Shown here: piece after piece, positions 35,745-44,077 of the stretch
Position numbering within the stretch: the first letter of the stretch is position 1
How the letters are laid out: each line of letters opens with the position of its first letter
NCBI RefSeq assembly: GCF_021375795.1
Contig: NZ_JAEIOI010000001.1
Coordinates: 496,001-560,000 of the forward strand
From: Pseudomonas anguilliseptica
GTDB taxonomy: Bacteria > Pseudomonadota > Gammaproteobacteria > Pseudomonadales > Pseudomonadaceae
Length of the DNA stretch: 64,000 bases
Direction: 5' to 3'
Program-made: the position numbers and the translations under genes
Notes under the pieces: generated by a model
What the model saw: the letters and a program-made list of their open reading frames with translations, nothing else
The model's database searches: none
What the model was told of the DNA's origin: nothing

Positions 35745-37028
35745 ATGAGTTCCGACGTACAGGGCCGTGCCCTGGCAGTGCTGAATCGAGTCGCCCAGGC
35801 TGACTGGCCGGACCGTTTGAGGCTGCGCAAACCTTTCGAAAAACTGATCTACACCGGCAGCCGTGCAAGCTTTCGCGCGGCGGCGCAGCGTGCGGGCAAA
35901 GTCGCCAAACTGCCGCGTCCGGTTGACCCGGATGCGCTGTTCGATCTGTCCCTCTCCGATGAGCAGCAGATGCTGGTGGAGATGCTCGAGGCTTTCGCCA
36001 GTGAAGTGCTGCGCCCGCTCGCCCACGATGCCGATGAACAGGCGGCGCTGCCGGCGGCGTTGCTCAACCAGGCGCACGAGTTGGGGTTGACCCACTATGC
36101 GGTCAGTGAGGCGCAGGGCGGCATGGCCGGTGAGCGCACCACCCTGAGCAATGCATTGATTGCCGAAGCGCTGGGCAAGGGAGATTTGTCCTTGGCGGCT
36201 GCCTTGCTGGTGCCCTTGTCGGCGGCCAACTGCATCCGTCGTTGGGGCAATACCACGCAGCAGGCGCGTTGGCTGCCTGCCTTTGTCGCTGAGGAACCCG
36301 CGCCCGTGATGGCCATCGCGGTGAATGAGCCGACGCCGTTGTTTGATCCGCACAAGTTGGCGACTCGTGCGCGTAAACGCGGCAAGCACTATGTACTCAG
36401 CGGTGAAAAGTGCCTGGTGCTGCGTGGCCTGGATGCCAGTCAGCTGATCATCGCGGCGCAAGCGGCGGATGGCCCGGCGTTGTTTATTGTCGAGGCTGGT
36501 GCCAAGGGCCTGCAGCGCAGCCCGCAGCCGGCTATGGGGCTGAAGGCCGGCAGTACGGCGCGGGTGCGGCTCAATGGGGTCAAGGTGCCGGTTGAGGCGC
36601 GACTGGCCGCCGAGTCGTTCAATTACCAGGGCTTTCTCGATTATGCAGGGCTGGCCTGGTGCGCATTGGCCGTGGGCACGGCGCAGGCGGCGCTGGATTA
36701 TGTGGTGCCTTATTGCAACGAGCGCGTGGCCTTCGGCGAGCCGATCAGCCACCGCCAGGGCGTGGCCTTTATGGTTGCGGACATGGCCGTAGAAATTGAT
36801 GCCATGCGCCTGATGGTCTGGCGTGCGTGCGCGCGGGCCGAGCAGGGTTTGCCGTTTCACCGTGAAGCCTATCTGGCACGCCTGCTATGCAGCGAAAAGG
36901 CCATGAAGATCGGCACCGATGCCGTGCAGCTGCTCGGCGGCCATGGCTTTACCAAAGAACACCCAGCCGAGCGCTGGTACCGCGATCTGCGTGCGCTGGC
37001 GATTATGGCCGGCGGTCTCCAGCTTTAA
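35745..37028 (+). CDS. Acyl-CoA dehydrogenase-like protein, probable non-catalytic subunit
   Basis: A 427-residue acyl-CoA dehydrogenase fold: N-terminal helical domain (FDLSLSDEQQMLVEMLEAFASEVLRPLA), middle beta domain and C-terminal helical domain (ERVAFGEPISHRQGVAFMVADMA, ATDAVQ-like GTDAVQLLGGHGFTKEHPAERWYRDLRA). The middle domain lacks the ITEPGxGSD flavin motif, having IAVNEPTPLFDP instead. The chain ends AIMAGGLQL where active enzymes have YEGT with the catalytic Glu, and no Glu stands at the alternative isovaleryl-type position (FLDYAGLAW). The next gene, 12 bases on, has all these residues, so this may be the partner in a heteromeric enzyme. Confidence 0.85.
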   Translation: MSSDVQGRALAVLNRVAQADWPDRLRLRKPFEKLIYTGSRASFRAAAQRAGKVAKLPRPVDPDALFDLSLSDEQQMLVEMLEAFASEVLRPLAHDADEQAALPAALLNQAHELGLTHYAVSEAQGGMAGERTTLSNALIAEALGKGDLSLAAALLVPLSAANCIRRWGNTTQQARWLPAFVAEEPAPVMAIAVNEPTPLFDPHKLATRARKRGKHYVLSGEKCLVLRGLDASQLIIAAQAADGPALFIVEAGAKGLQRSPQPAMGLKAGSTARVRLNGVKVPVEARLAAESFNYQGFLDYAGLAWCALAVGTAQAALDYVVPYCNERVAFGEPISHRQGVAFMVADMAVEIDAMRLMVWRACARAEQGLPFHREAYLARLLCSEKAMKIGTDAVQLLGGHGFTKEHPAERWYRDLRALAIMAGGLQL

Positions 37029-37040
37029 GGGCGCCTCAAC

Positions 37041-38249
37041 ATGAACCTGGAACCCCCAAAGAAATTCCGTGGCCTGGTCAATCAGGCCCATCAGGTGGCG
37101 GAGAATTATTTTCGCCCGATTTCACGCAAATACGACAAGGCCGAGCACGCCTATCCCAAGGAGTTGGACCTGCTCGCAGCGCTGCTCGATGGCATGAACG
37201 CCGGGTCGCCGGACGCCATCGGTGCCACCTCGGCGAGCAAGCGTGGCGCAGCCCGTGAGCAGCAGGACGGCATCAAGAATGGCGGCAATCTGTCGGCCCT
37301 GCTCGGGGTGATGGAGCTGTGCTGGGGTGATGTCGGCCTGCTGCTGGCCATGCCGCGTCAGGGCCTGGGCAACGCGGCGATTGCCGCGGTGGCCAATGAT
37401 GAGCAACTGGCGCGCTTCGGCGGCACCTGGGCGGCCATGGCTATTACTGAGCCAGGCTGCGGCTCGGATTCGGCGGCGATTCGCACCACGGCGATCAAGG
37501 ATGGCGATCACTACGTGCTCAACGGCGAGAAGATCTTCGTGACTTCCGGCGAGCGAGCCGATGCCGTGGTGGTCTGGGCCACCCTGGACAAGAACCTCGG
37601 TCGGGCGGCAATCAAGTCCTTTGTGGTTGAACACGGCACGCCGGGCATGACGGTGACGCGTCTAGAGAAGAAACTCGGGATCAAGGCTTCGGATACGGCC
37701 TCGATCAGTTTCAGCGATTGCCGCGTGCCGGCCGCGAACCTGCTGGGTAATCCGGAAATCGATGTGCAGAAGGGCTTTGCCGGGGTGATGGAAACCTTCG
37801 ACAACACCCGCCCGCTGGTCGCCGGGATGGCAGTGGGTGTGGCCAAGGCCTCGCTGGACCGCACCCGTGAACTGCTGAAGAAAGTCTGCAAGCTGGATTA
37901 CCGCACGCCGCTGCTCAGCGTCAGCCATGCCGAGGCGACCCTTTATCGCCTGGAAGCCGAATGGGAGACTGCGCGCCTGCTGACGATGAAAGCCGCCTGG
38001 ATGGCCGATAACAAGCTGCCCAACTCCAAGGAAGCCTCCATCGCCAAGGCCAAGGCCGGGCGAGTGGCCAACGAGGTCACGCTGAAATGTGTCGAACTGG
38101 CCGGCACGTTGGGCTACGGCGAAGATGAGCTGCTGGAAAAATGGGCGCGCGACTCGAAGATTCTCGACATCTTTGAAGGCACCCAGCAGATCCAGTTGCT
38201 GATTGTGGCGCGGCGGTTGCTGGGTAAGAGCTCCAGCGAATTGAAGTAG
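37041..38249 (+). CDS. Acyl-CoA dehydrogenase, catalytic
   Basis: A 402-residue acyl-CoA dehydrogenase with the full set of motifs: MAITEPGCGSDSAAIRT (flavin and substrate contact), GEKIFVTSGERAD, METFDNTRPLVAGMAVG, and KILDIFEGTQQIQLLIVARRLL with the catalytic Glu near residue 378. It introduces a 2,3-double bond in an acyl-CoA and passes electrons to ETF. Chain length is not evident. Its spacing of 12 bases from the degenerate homologue upstream implies joint expression and possibly a mixed oligomer. A hairpin follows the stop. Confidence 0.93.
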   Translation: MNLEPPKKFRGLVNQAHQVAENYFRPISRKYDKAEHAYPKELDLLAALLDGMNAGSPDAIGATSASKRGAAREQQDGIKNGGNLSALLGVMELCWGDVGLLLAMPRQGLGNAAIAAVANDEQLARFGGTWAAMAITEPGCGSDSAAIRTTAIKDGDHYVLNGEKIFVTSGERADAVVVWATLDKNLGRAAIKSFVVEHGTPGMTVTRLEKKLGIKASDTASISFSDCRVPAANLLGNPEIDVQKGFAGVMETFDNTRPLVAGMAVGVAKASLDRTRELLKKVCKLDYRTPLLSVSHAEATLYRLEAEWETARLLTMKAAWMADNKLPNSKEASIAKAKAGRVANEVTLKCVELAGTLGYGEDELLEKWARDSKILDIFEGTQQIQLLIVARRLLGKSSSELK

Positions 38250-38258
38250 TTGTTTACG

Positions 38259-38280
38259 CGGGCTGGATGAGTCCAGCCCG
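38259..38280 (+). terminator. Hairpin after the acyl-CoA dehydrogenase pair
   Basis: CGGGCTGGA-TGAG-TCCAGCCCG, a perfect 9-bp stem 10 bases past the stop. It lies between convergent genes and has no adjacent T-run (CCCTTTTTG comes 11 bases later), so termination is likely but not textbook. Confidence 0.55.
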
Positions 38281-38319
38281 TCTGCCTGAAATCCCTTTTT
38301 GCCTCGGCTAGACGGGGCT

Positions 38320-39192
38320 TTATTGCATCTGTGCCAGCCAATCCTTCCAGCGAATACGCTCATCGCGCACCAGCCAGCCCTCCTGTGCGGCAAAGCCTTC
38401 TGCCAGCCATAGGCCGCGAGTGCTGGCCGGGTGCAGTTGGCCCTGTTTCAGGGTCAGCAGCTCGGCAGTCGGTCGGCCTTGGTTCAGCGGGATTAGAAAC
38501 AGATCGGGGCGGGCGCGGTTGAGGCGGGCGATCAGTTGGCCGTCTTCCAGGTGTTCGTCGACATGCAGCAGGCTGAGTTGACGTGTTTCCTTGGGCAAAT
38601 CCAGGCGCAGGTCGTAGACCAGCTGCAACGAGGCGGTCGGCAGGTGCACATAGGCGCGCGGGCGTTCGAGCAGCTTGAGGTTGCCGCATTGCACTGGGCA
38701 CGCGGCGCCCGACAGCGGGCTGAGGCTGAAGTGAGCGGTTTCACGGTAGCGTAAGGTGCTCTGGTAGGGCGTAGGCAGCCAGGTGTCGCCAAAGCGGCCG
38801 CTTAGCCAGCCTTCCGGGGTTTCCAGCAGGCATTCTTCGGCTACTTCCTGAATCGCCGTGAGCAGCGGCAGGTTGAGTTCATGGGCCGGCACGTAGCCGG
38901 AGATCAGTTTGAGCACCACATCGCCCCGATCCGCGCGGCGCTGGCGCACCAGCACCCAGTATTCGCGGCCTTGCCAGCAAAGGGTTAAACGCACTGAAAC
39001 GCCCAGATTGGCCAGTTCCACGGCAAAGCGCTGGCTGTCGGCCACCGCCACCGGTTGGCGCTTTTCCAGCATCTGCGCAAAGTTCAGCGGCATGCCCAAG
39101 CCTTGGTAAGTCAGGCCTTCCGGGCTGGCTTCGACAAACAGTTGCAGGGTCTTGAAGCGGCTGGGGTCTTTGCGGATCAGGGTGCGCGGCAT
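38320..39192 (-). CDS. Conserved hypothetical protein (PA4993-type), possible divergent Nudix fold
   Basis: A 290-residue cytoplasmic protein, MPRTLIRKDPSRFKTLQL..., with no signal peptide or membrane segment. I know it as a Pseudomonas conserved protein without assigned function. The stretch LPLLTAIQEVAEECLLETPEGWLSG resembles the second half of a Nudix helix (E-x-EE-x-L), but the leading Gly and first Glu are not clear, so this is weak. It is convergent with the acyl-CoA dehydrogenases and lies downstream of the aldo/keto reductase on the other side of a 69-base gap. Confidence 0.75.
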   Translation of the reverse strand: MPRTLIRKDPSRFKTLQLFVEASPEGLTYQGLGMPLNFAQMLEKRQPVAVADSQRFAVELANLGVSVRLTLCWQGREYWVLVRQRRADRGDVVLKLISGYVPAHELNLPLLTAIQEVAEECLLETPEGWLSGRFGDTWLPTPYQSTLRYRETAHFSLSPLSGAACPVQCGNLKLLERPRAYVHLPTASLQLVYDLRLDLPKETRQLSLLHVDEHLEDGQLIARLNRARPDLFLIPLNQGRPTAELLTLKQGQLHPASTRGLWLAEGFAAQEGWLVRDERIRWKDWLAQMQ

Positions 39193-39261
39193 GGCAACTC
39201 CTCGCGGATGTCGGCGTGGGCATGGCCTGAGAGCTTGGCACAGATCGTCGGGTGAGACTCG

Positions 39262-40080
39262 TCAGGCAATATCCTGAATTACAGCGGCTGCGGTGGCGAC
39301 GTTATGGGCCAGGTGCTGCGGGTTGATGGTGCCGATAATCGCGCTACAGGCGCCTGGGTGACCAAAGATCAACTCGAAACTGGCGCGCACCGGGTCGACA
39401 CCCGATGCCAGACAGGCGTGCCCGCTGGCCAGGGCCTTCTTGATCAGGATGCCTCTGCCGTGCAGTTCGGCATAGTCGAGTACGGCCTGTTCGCCTTGTT
39501 CGTTGAGGTTGTAGGTGACCATGGCGCAGTCACCCTGTTCAAGGGCCAGCAGGCCGCCTTCGACGGTTTTGCCGGAGAGGCCGAAGCCGCGAATCTTGCC
39601 CTCGCGCTTAAGCTCGGCGAGGGTTTCGTACACGCCGCTATCACGCAGAATCGCCACATCGTTGCCGTCGGAGTGCACCAGCACCAGGTCGATAAAGTCG
39701 GTTTCCAGGCGCTTGAGGCTGCGCTCCACCGAGAACCGTGTGTGCGCCGGGCTGAAGTCGAAGTGCGATTGGCCGTTGTCGAACTCTTCACCGACCTTGC
39801 TGACAATCACCCATTGCTGGCGCTGGCCGCGCAGCAGCGGGCCGAGGCGGGTTTCGCTGGTGCCGTAGGCCGGCGCGGTGTCGATCAGGTTGATGCCTAG
39901 ATCATGGGCTTGGGCCAGCAGTTCGCGGGCAGCGGCATCGCCGGGGATGGTGAAACCGTTGGGGTATTTCACCCCCTGATCACGGCCCAGTTTGACCGTG
40001 CCCAGGCCCAACGGCGAAACCAGCAACTCGGTGGCGCCCAAGGGGCGATGCAGGTTGTGCAGGCTGTGCAGGGGATGCAT
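39262..40080 (-). CDS. Aldo/keto reductase
   Basis: A 272-residue NADPH-dependent TIM-barrel oxidoreductase. NLIDTAPAYGTSETRLG carries the catalytic Asp and Tyr, VIVSKVGEEFD the Lys, and LVHSDGND the His (as LVHS, the LxxxH of the active site). FGLSGKTVEGG and AIIGTINPQHLAHNV near the end are cofactor contacts. Substrate unknown. Its ATG overlaps the stop of the FAD oxidoreductase gene upstream (ATGA), so the two form one unit. Confidence 0.9.
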   Translation of the reverse strand: MHPLHSLHNLHRPLGATELLVSPLGLGTVKLGRDQGVKYPNGFTIPGDAAARELLAQAHDLGINLIDTAPAYGTSETRLGPLLRGQRQQWVIVSKVGEEFDNGQSHFDFSPAHTRFSVERSLKRLETDFIDLVLVHSDGNDVAILRDSGVYETLAELKREGKIRGFGLSGKTVEGGLLALEQGDCAMVTYNLNEQGEQAVLDYAELHGRGILIKKALASGHACLASGVDPVRASFELIFGHPGACSAIIGTINPQHLAHNVATAAAVIQDIA

Positions 40081-41252
40081 CAGAACAGTTCCTCCCAGAC
40101 GGGTGGGGCAACGCTCGGGCGCGGCAGCGCGGGCAGTGGCGCATGTGTGGTCGGCTGAATACCGTCACGGCTCAGTGCGGCCAGCACGCGGTCGGCAAAG
40201 TCCGGGGCTAATGCCAGTTTAGTTGGCCAGCCGACCAGCAGTTTGCCCTGCTCGTGCAAAAAGGCGTTGTCCGGGCGCACCAGGCCGGACTGCGCCGGCT
40301 CCGCGCGATCCACTCGCAGTGTGGCCCATTGCGCGGCGGACAGATCGACCCAGGGCAGCAGCTCGCTCAGCTCTTTTTTCGCTGCCTGGATCTGCGCCGC
40401 TTCGTCGCGGGCTACGCCATCGACTTCGGCCAGATCGCCGCCCAGGTACCAGACCCACTGGCCATCGGCCGCGGGGTGGGTGGTGATGGTCACGCGCGGC
40501 TTCGGCCCGCCGCCCAGGCAGTGGGCGTACAGCGGTTTGAGTGTCGGGCCTTTGACCAGGGCCATATGCAGCGGGCGCAGTTGCTGGGTCGGTTGGCTGA
40601 GGCCGAGGGCGCTGAGCAGTTCGGCATTGCCACGGCCGGCGCTGAGGATGACGCGTTGCGCGCGAATCTCACGGCCATCGATAATCAGGCCGAGCAGCTC
40701 ACCGTTTTCCCGCAGCGGTTCGATGCGCTCGGCGGCCAGTAGACCATCGCCAGCCAGTTCACTGAGGCGGCTGATCAGGCTCGGCACATCCAGCACCAGT
40801 TCCGCCAGGCGATAGACCTTGCCCTTGAATTTCGGGTGCTGCAGGGCCGGTGGCAGCTGTTCGCCCTTGACCTGATCGACCCGGCCGCGCACCGCTTTGC
40901 TGGCAAAGAAACTGGTGATATTGCCGGCCAGACTGCCGGGCGACCACAGGTAGTGGGCATCGGAGAGCAGGCGTACGCCGGTCAGATCCAGCTCACCGCT
41001 GCCGGCCAAGGCTTCGCGCCAGCGCCGCGGCATATCGGCGATGGCTTCGGAGGCACCGGTCAGCGCGCCGTGCAGGGCGTATTTGGCACCGCCGTGAATG
41101 ATGCCCTGGGATTTCACACTCTGGCCGCCACCGAGGCGGGTGTTCTCCACCAGCAGGGTGGCAAAGCCCTGGCGGCGCAGGCGCGCATTCAGCCAAAGGC
41201 CGGCAATGCCGCCGCCCACGATCAAAACATCAGTGCTCAATGCCTGGGACAT
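40080..41252 (-). CDS. FAD-dependent oxidoreductase, DAO (glycine/D-amino acid oxidase) family
   Basis: A 390-residue flavoprotein with an N-terminal Rossmann motif, VLIVGGGIAGLWLNARLRRQG, and the DAO-type segment GGGQSVKSQGIIHGGAKYALHG. A further RVILSAGRGNAELLSALG is the second FAD-binding region. The substrate is not predictable; similar proteins include L-2-hydroxyglutarate oxidases and glycerol-3-phosphate dehydrogenase-like enzymes. It is the first gene of a pair with the aldo/keto reductase, matching PA4991-PA4992 of P. aeruginosa. Confidence 0.87.
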   Translation of the reverse strand: MSQALSTDVLIVGGGIAGLWLNARLRRQGFATLLVENTRLGGGQSVKSQGIIHGGAKYALHGALTGASEAIADMPRRWREALAGSGELDLTGVRLLSDAHYLWSPGSLAGNITSFFASKAVRGRVDQVKGEQLPPALQHPKFKGKVYRLAELVLDVPSLISRLSELAGDGLLAAERIEPLRENGELLGLIIDGREIRAQRVILSAGRGNAELLSALGLSQPTQQLRPLHMALVKGPTLKPLYAHCLGGGPKPRVTITTHPAADGQWVWYLGGDLAEVDGVARDEAAQIQAAKKELSELLPWVDLSAAQWATLRVDRAEPAQSGLVRPDNAFLHEQGKLLVGWPTKLALAPDFADRVLAALSRDGIQPTTHAPLPALPRPSVAPPVWEELF

Positions 41253-41318
41253 GCAGGTGTCTCACCGGGAAAACAGGCGCGCAGTATAACCGGCTCGCGC
41301 TAACGCGCCTCCCTCGGC

Positions 41319-41651
41319 TCAGTGGCCGACGCTTTGCGAGAACAGCTGAATCACCACCACGCCGGCGACAATCAGGCCCATGCCGAGCATGGCCGGCAGG
41401 TCCAGCCGCTGCTGGTAAAGAAACACCGCCGCGATGCTCACCAGCACGATACCCAGGCCCGCCCACACCGCATACGCGACGCCGACCGGGATGGTCTTCA
41501 CAACCAGGCTGAGCATCCAGAACGAGATGGCGTAGCCGACCACGACCAGCAGCAGGGGCAGGGGTTTGTTGAAACCGTCCAGGGCCTTCATTGAGGTGGT
41601 GGCGATGACTTCGGCAGTGATGGCAATTGCGAGGTAGAGATAGCCGCCCAT
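41319..41651 (-). CDS. emrE: Small multidrug resistance efflux protein EmrE
   Basis: A 110-residue SMR protein with four membrane helices, working as an antiparallel dimer to exchange cationic drugs for protons. The essential Glu14 is present in YLYLAIAITAEVIATTS. VKTIPVGVAYAVWAGLGIVLVS and the last helix GLIVAGVVVIQLFS follow. The frame stays open far upstream, but GGAGG seven bases before the ATG at 41651 and the family N-terminus fix this start. Divergent from a LysR regulator, which may control it. Confidence 0.95.
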   Translation of the reverse strand: MGGYLYLAIAITAEVIATTSMKALDGFNKPLPLLLVVVGYAISFWMLSLVVKTIPVGVAYAVWAGLGIVLVSIAAVFLYQQRLDLPAMLGMGLIVAGVVVIQLFSQSVGH

Positions 41652-41665
41652 GATGTGGCCTCCAG

Positions 41666-41714
41666 AGTGATCTGGCGGCCATTCTAGTGATCTTGCGGAT
41701 GGGATAAAGTGATT
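41666..41714. repeat. Three AGTGATYT-like repeats between emrE and lysR
   Basis: AGTGATCT at 41666, AGTGATCT at 41686 and AGTGATTA at 41708, spaced 20 and 22 bp (about two helical turns each). They lie in the 87-base divergent spacer, where an operator would be expected. Confidence 0.4.
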
Positions 41715-41738
41715 ACCTATCTGATATGGAGATGGGTT

Positions 41739-42623
41739 ATGCAGTGGAGCCTGGAGCAGGTTCGCCTGTTTGTCAGCGTTGCGGATGGTCAGTCGTTCTC
41801 CGCTGTGGGCCGGCAAATGCAGCGCGCGCAATCGGCCGTGAGTAATGCGATTGCCTTGCTGGAGGCTGACCTTGGCGTACGGCTGTTCGAGCGCAGCAGC
41901 GGCCGCCAGCCACGCCTGACCGATGCCGGCGCGGCTCTGCTGGAGGAGGCGCGCGAGGTGCTCCGCCAGTGTCAGCGTCTGGAAGGGCGGGCGCTGGGCC
42001 TGGTGCGCGGAGAAGAAGTACGCCTGCGCCTGGCGCAGGATGAAGCCATGCCCTATCAGCCGGTGCTCGACAGCCTGGAGGCGCTGGCGCAGCAGTTCCC
42101 GCTGCTGGAGGTGCAGCTGGCCAGCGGCGCCCAAGGCGATGTGGCGCGCAAGCTGCTGGAGCACCGCGCCGACCTCGGCCTGCTGTTTCACCATGAGCAG
42201 ATGCCCGATGCGCTGGAGCGCCAGCGCCTGGGCACCATCGAGATGGTCACCGTGTGCGGGGCAGGGCACGCTTTGGCGCGGGCCGGACATGTCGACCGGC
42301 GTGAGCTGGCGCGCCATCGGCAACTGCTGATGGCGCCACAGGACAGCCACTATCCGGGCGGTGAGCAGCTCAGCCCGTCGGTCTGGCGAACGGACAGTTT
42401 CTACGCCATGGCCGAGTTGCTGATGCGCAATCTCGGCTGGGCCTGGTTGCCGCGCCATGTAGTGCAGTACCCGACTTACCAGAGCCAGCTGGTTGAGCTG
42501 AGTAGCGATTGGACGCCACCACCCTTGGTGGTCGAATTGGTCTGCCGTCGCGATGAGGCGCTGGGGCCGGCTGCGCTGTGGCTGGCCGAGTGCTTTGCCG
42601 AGCACCTGCAGGCCATCGGCTGA
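41739..42623 (+). CDS. LysR family transcriptional regulator
   Basis: A 294-residue LysR protein. The winged HTH (residues 1-62) reads LEQVRLFVSVADGQSFSAVGRQMQRAQSAVSNAIALLEADLGVRLFERSSGRQ. The effector domain (about 88-290) contains RLRLAQDEAMPYQPVLDSLE and DLGLLFHHE. I chose ATG 41739 behind GGAGATGGG; an upstream ATG would add ten residues through the promoter. It is divergent from emrE, so emrE and its own gene are likely targets. Confidence 0.9.
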   Translation: MQWSLEQVRLFVSVADGQSFSAVGRQMQRAQSAVSNAIALLEADLGVRLFERSSGRQPRLTDAGAALLEEAREVLRQCQRLEGRALGLVRGEEVRLRLAQDEAMPYQPVLDSLEALAQQFPLLEVQLASGAQGDVARKLLEHRADLGLLFHHEQMPDALERQRLGTIEMVTVCGAGHALARAGHVDRRELARHRQLLMAPQDSHYPGGEQLSPSVWRTDSFYAMAELLMRNLGWAWLPRHVVQYPTYQSQLVELSSDWTPPPLVVELVCRRDEALGPAALWLAECFAEHLQAIG

Positions 42624-42655
42624 TCAGCCCCAACCACTCTGTTAAGCTGCGCGCC

Positions 42656-43951
42656 ATGAATAGAAGCCTCTACACTCTGCTGTTTCATCTCGGCTTACCA
42701 CTGGTGGCCGGGCGTCTGGCCTGGCGTGCCTGGCAAGCGCCGGCCTATGCCAAACGTGTCGGCGAGCGCTTTGCGCTTGGTTTGCCGCCACTCAAACCCG
42801 GTGGCATCTGGCTGCATGCGGTGTCGGTGGGCGAGAGCATCGCCGCCGCGCCGTTGGTGCGTGAGCTGCTGGCGCGTTACCCGCAGTTGCCGATCACCAT
42901 CACCTGCATGACGCCGACCGGCTCGGAGCGCATCCAGGCCATGTTCGGCGGCGGCGAGTACGCTGGCCGCGTACAGCATTGCTACCTGCCATATGACCTG
43001 CCCTGGGCGGCGGCTCGCTTTCTCGATCAGGTTAAGCCCAAGTTGGCTGTGATTATGGAAACCGAACTGTGGCCCAACCATATCCACCAGTGCGCCAAGC
43101 GTGGCATCCCGGTGGTGCTGGCCAACGGGCGGCTGTCCGAGCGCTCGGCCCGTGGCTATGCGCGCTTTGCCAAGCTCACCGCACCGATGCTCGCCGAGCT
43201 GGATTTGCTGGCGGTGCAAACGGCGCTGGAGGCCGAACGCTTTCGCAGCCTGGGTGCGCGGCCTGAGTGCGTTGAGGTTACCGGCTCGATCAAGTTTGAT
43301 CTGACCATTGATCCGGCGCTGCTGACCCGCGCCGCTGCCTTGCGTGAGCAATGGCAGGCCACGCAGCGCCCGGTGTGGATCGCCGCGAGCACCCATGCAG
43401 GTGAAGACGAGATTGTTCTTGCCGCCCACCGCGAGCTGCTCACACACAATCCTGATGCTCTGCTGATTCTGGTGCCGCGCCATCCCGAGCGTTTCAATGC
43501 GGTGTTCGAGTTGTGCCAGCGGCAGGGCTTTAGCGCACGCCGTCGCTCAACGGACGAAGCGCTGCTGACGAGCGATCAGGTGCTGCTCGGCGACACCATG
43601 GGTGAGTTGCTGTTTCTTTATGCCCTGGCTGATATCGCCTTTGTCGGCGGCAGCCTGGTGGCCAATGGCGGGCATAACCTGCTGGAGCCGGCGGCGCTGG
43701 GCAAACCGGTATTAAGCGGCCCACACCTGTTCAACTTCCTGGAGATTGCCGCGCAGTTGCGCGCTGCCGGTGCGTTGAGCGAGGTGGCGGATGCAAACGG
43801 TTTGGCGCAGCGAGTCGCGCAACTATGGCGTGAGCCCGAAACAGCACTGGCCATGCGTGATGCTGGACAGGCCGTTATGCAGGCCAATCAGGGCGCTCTG
43901 GCGCGTTTGCTGGCAGGGCTTGGACGCTTGCTTGAGGGTAAATCGCAATAG
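42656..43951 (+). CDS. waaA: 3-deoxy-D-manno-octulosonic acid (Kdo) transferase
   Basis: A 431-residue GT30 enzyme that adds Kdo to lipid IVA from CMP-Kdo at the inner membrane. It has an N-terminal membrane-associated helix (SLYTLLFHLGLPLVAGRLAW), then WLHAVSVGESIAAAPLVREL with the catalytic Glu, ITCMTPTGSERI, VIMETELWPN and GGSLVANGGHNLLEPAALGKPVL. ATG 42656 gives the known start; the frame upstream overlaps lysR. A REP element and a strong bidirectional terminator follow. Confidence 0.96.
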   Translation: MNRSLYTLLFHLGLPLVAGRLAWRAWQAPAYAKRVGERFALGLPPLKPGGIWLHAVSVGESIAAAPLVRELLARYPQLPITITCMTPTGSERIQAMFGGGEYAGRVQHCYLPYDLPWAAARFLDQVKPKLAVIMETELWPNHIHQCAKRGIPVVLANGRLSERSARGYARFAKLTAPMLAELDLLAVQTALEAERFRSLGARPECVEVTGSIKFDLTIDPALLTRAAALREQWQATQRPVWIAASTHAGEDEIVLAAHRELLTHNPDALLILVPRHPERFNAVFELCQRQGFSARRRSTDEALLTSDQVLLGDTMGELLFLYALADIAFVGGSLVANGGHNLLEPAALGKPVLSGPHLFNFLEIAAQLRAAGALSEVADANGLAQRVAQLWREPETALAMRDAGQAVMQANQGALARLLAGLGRLLEGKSQ

Positions 43952-43980
43952 GTTATGTCGGCGTGGCGGGGGACTAACCC

Positions 43981-44022
43981 ATGCCCGCGAAATTGCAATC
44001 GCGGGCATGGCCCGCTCCTACA
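43981..44022 (+). repeat. Pseudomonas REP-type palindrome with adjacent larger inverted repeat
   Basis: GCGGGC-ATG-GCCCGC (44001-44015) followed by TCCTACA, the classical Pseudomonas REP with its CTCCTACA tail. An outer inverted repeat, ATGCCCGCGA (43981-43990) with TCGCGGGCAT (43999-44008), competes for the same bases. It is intergenic, between waaA and its terminator. REPs are moved by RAYT transposases; none is in the window. Confidence 0.75.
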
Positions 44023-44035
44023 AATGGTGTTCCAC

Positions 44036-44065
44036 AAAAAAGCCCGCTGATTCAGCGGGCTTTTT
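44036..44065. terminator. Bidirectional terminator between waaA and tolC
   Basis: AAAAAGCCCGCT-GATTC-AGCGGGCTTTTT: a 12-bp perfect stem counting the A/T arms, with T-runs on both strands. It serves convergent waaA and tolC, whose stop is 12 bases away. Confidence 0.9.
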
Positions 44066-44077
44066 ATTTGGCTCAAC

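Noticed and set aside
34171..35868. A 565-codon minus-strand open frame opposite hldE
   Set aside because: Low-complexity, Gln/His-rich product typical of antisense frames in GC-rich genes, and it crosses the hldE promoter.
41651..42605. Long N-terminal extension of emrE running antisense to lysR
   Set aside because: SMR proteins are about 110 residues, and the ATG at 41651 has a good Shine-Dalgarno; the extension lies opposite a real gene.
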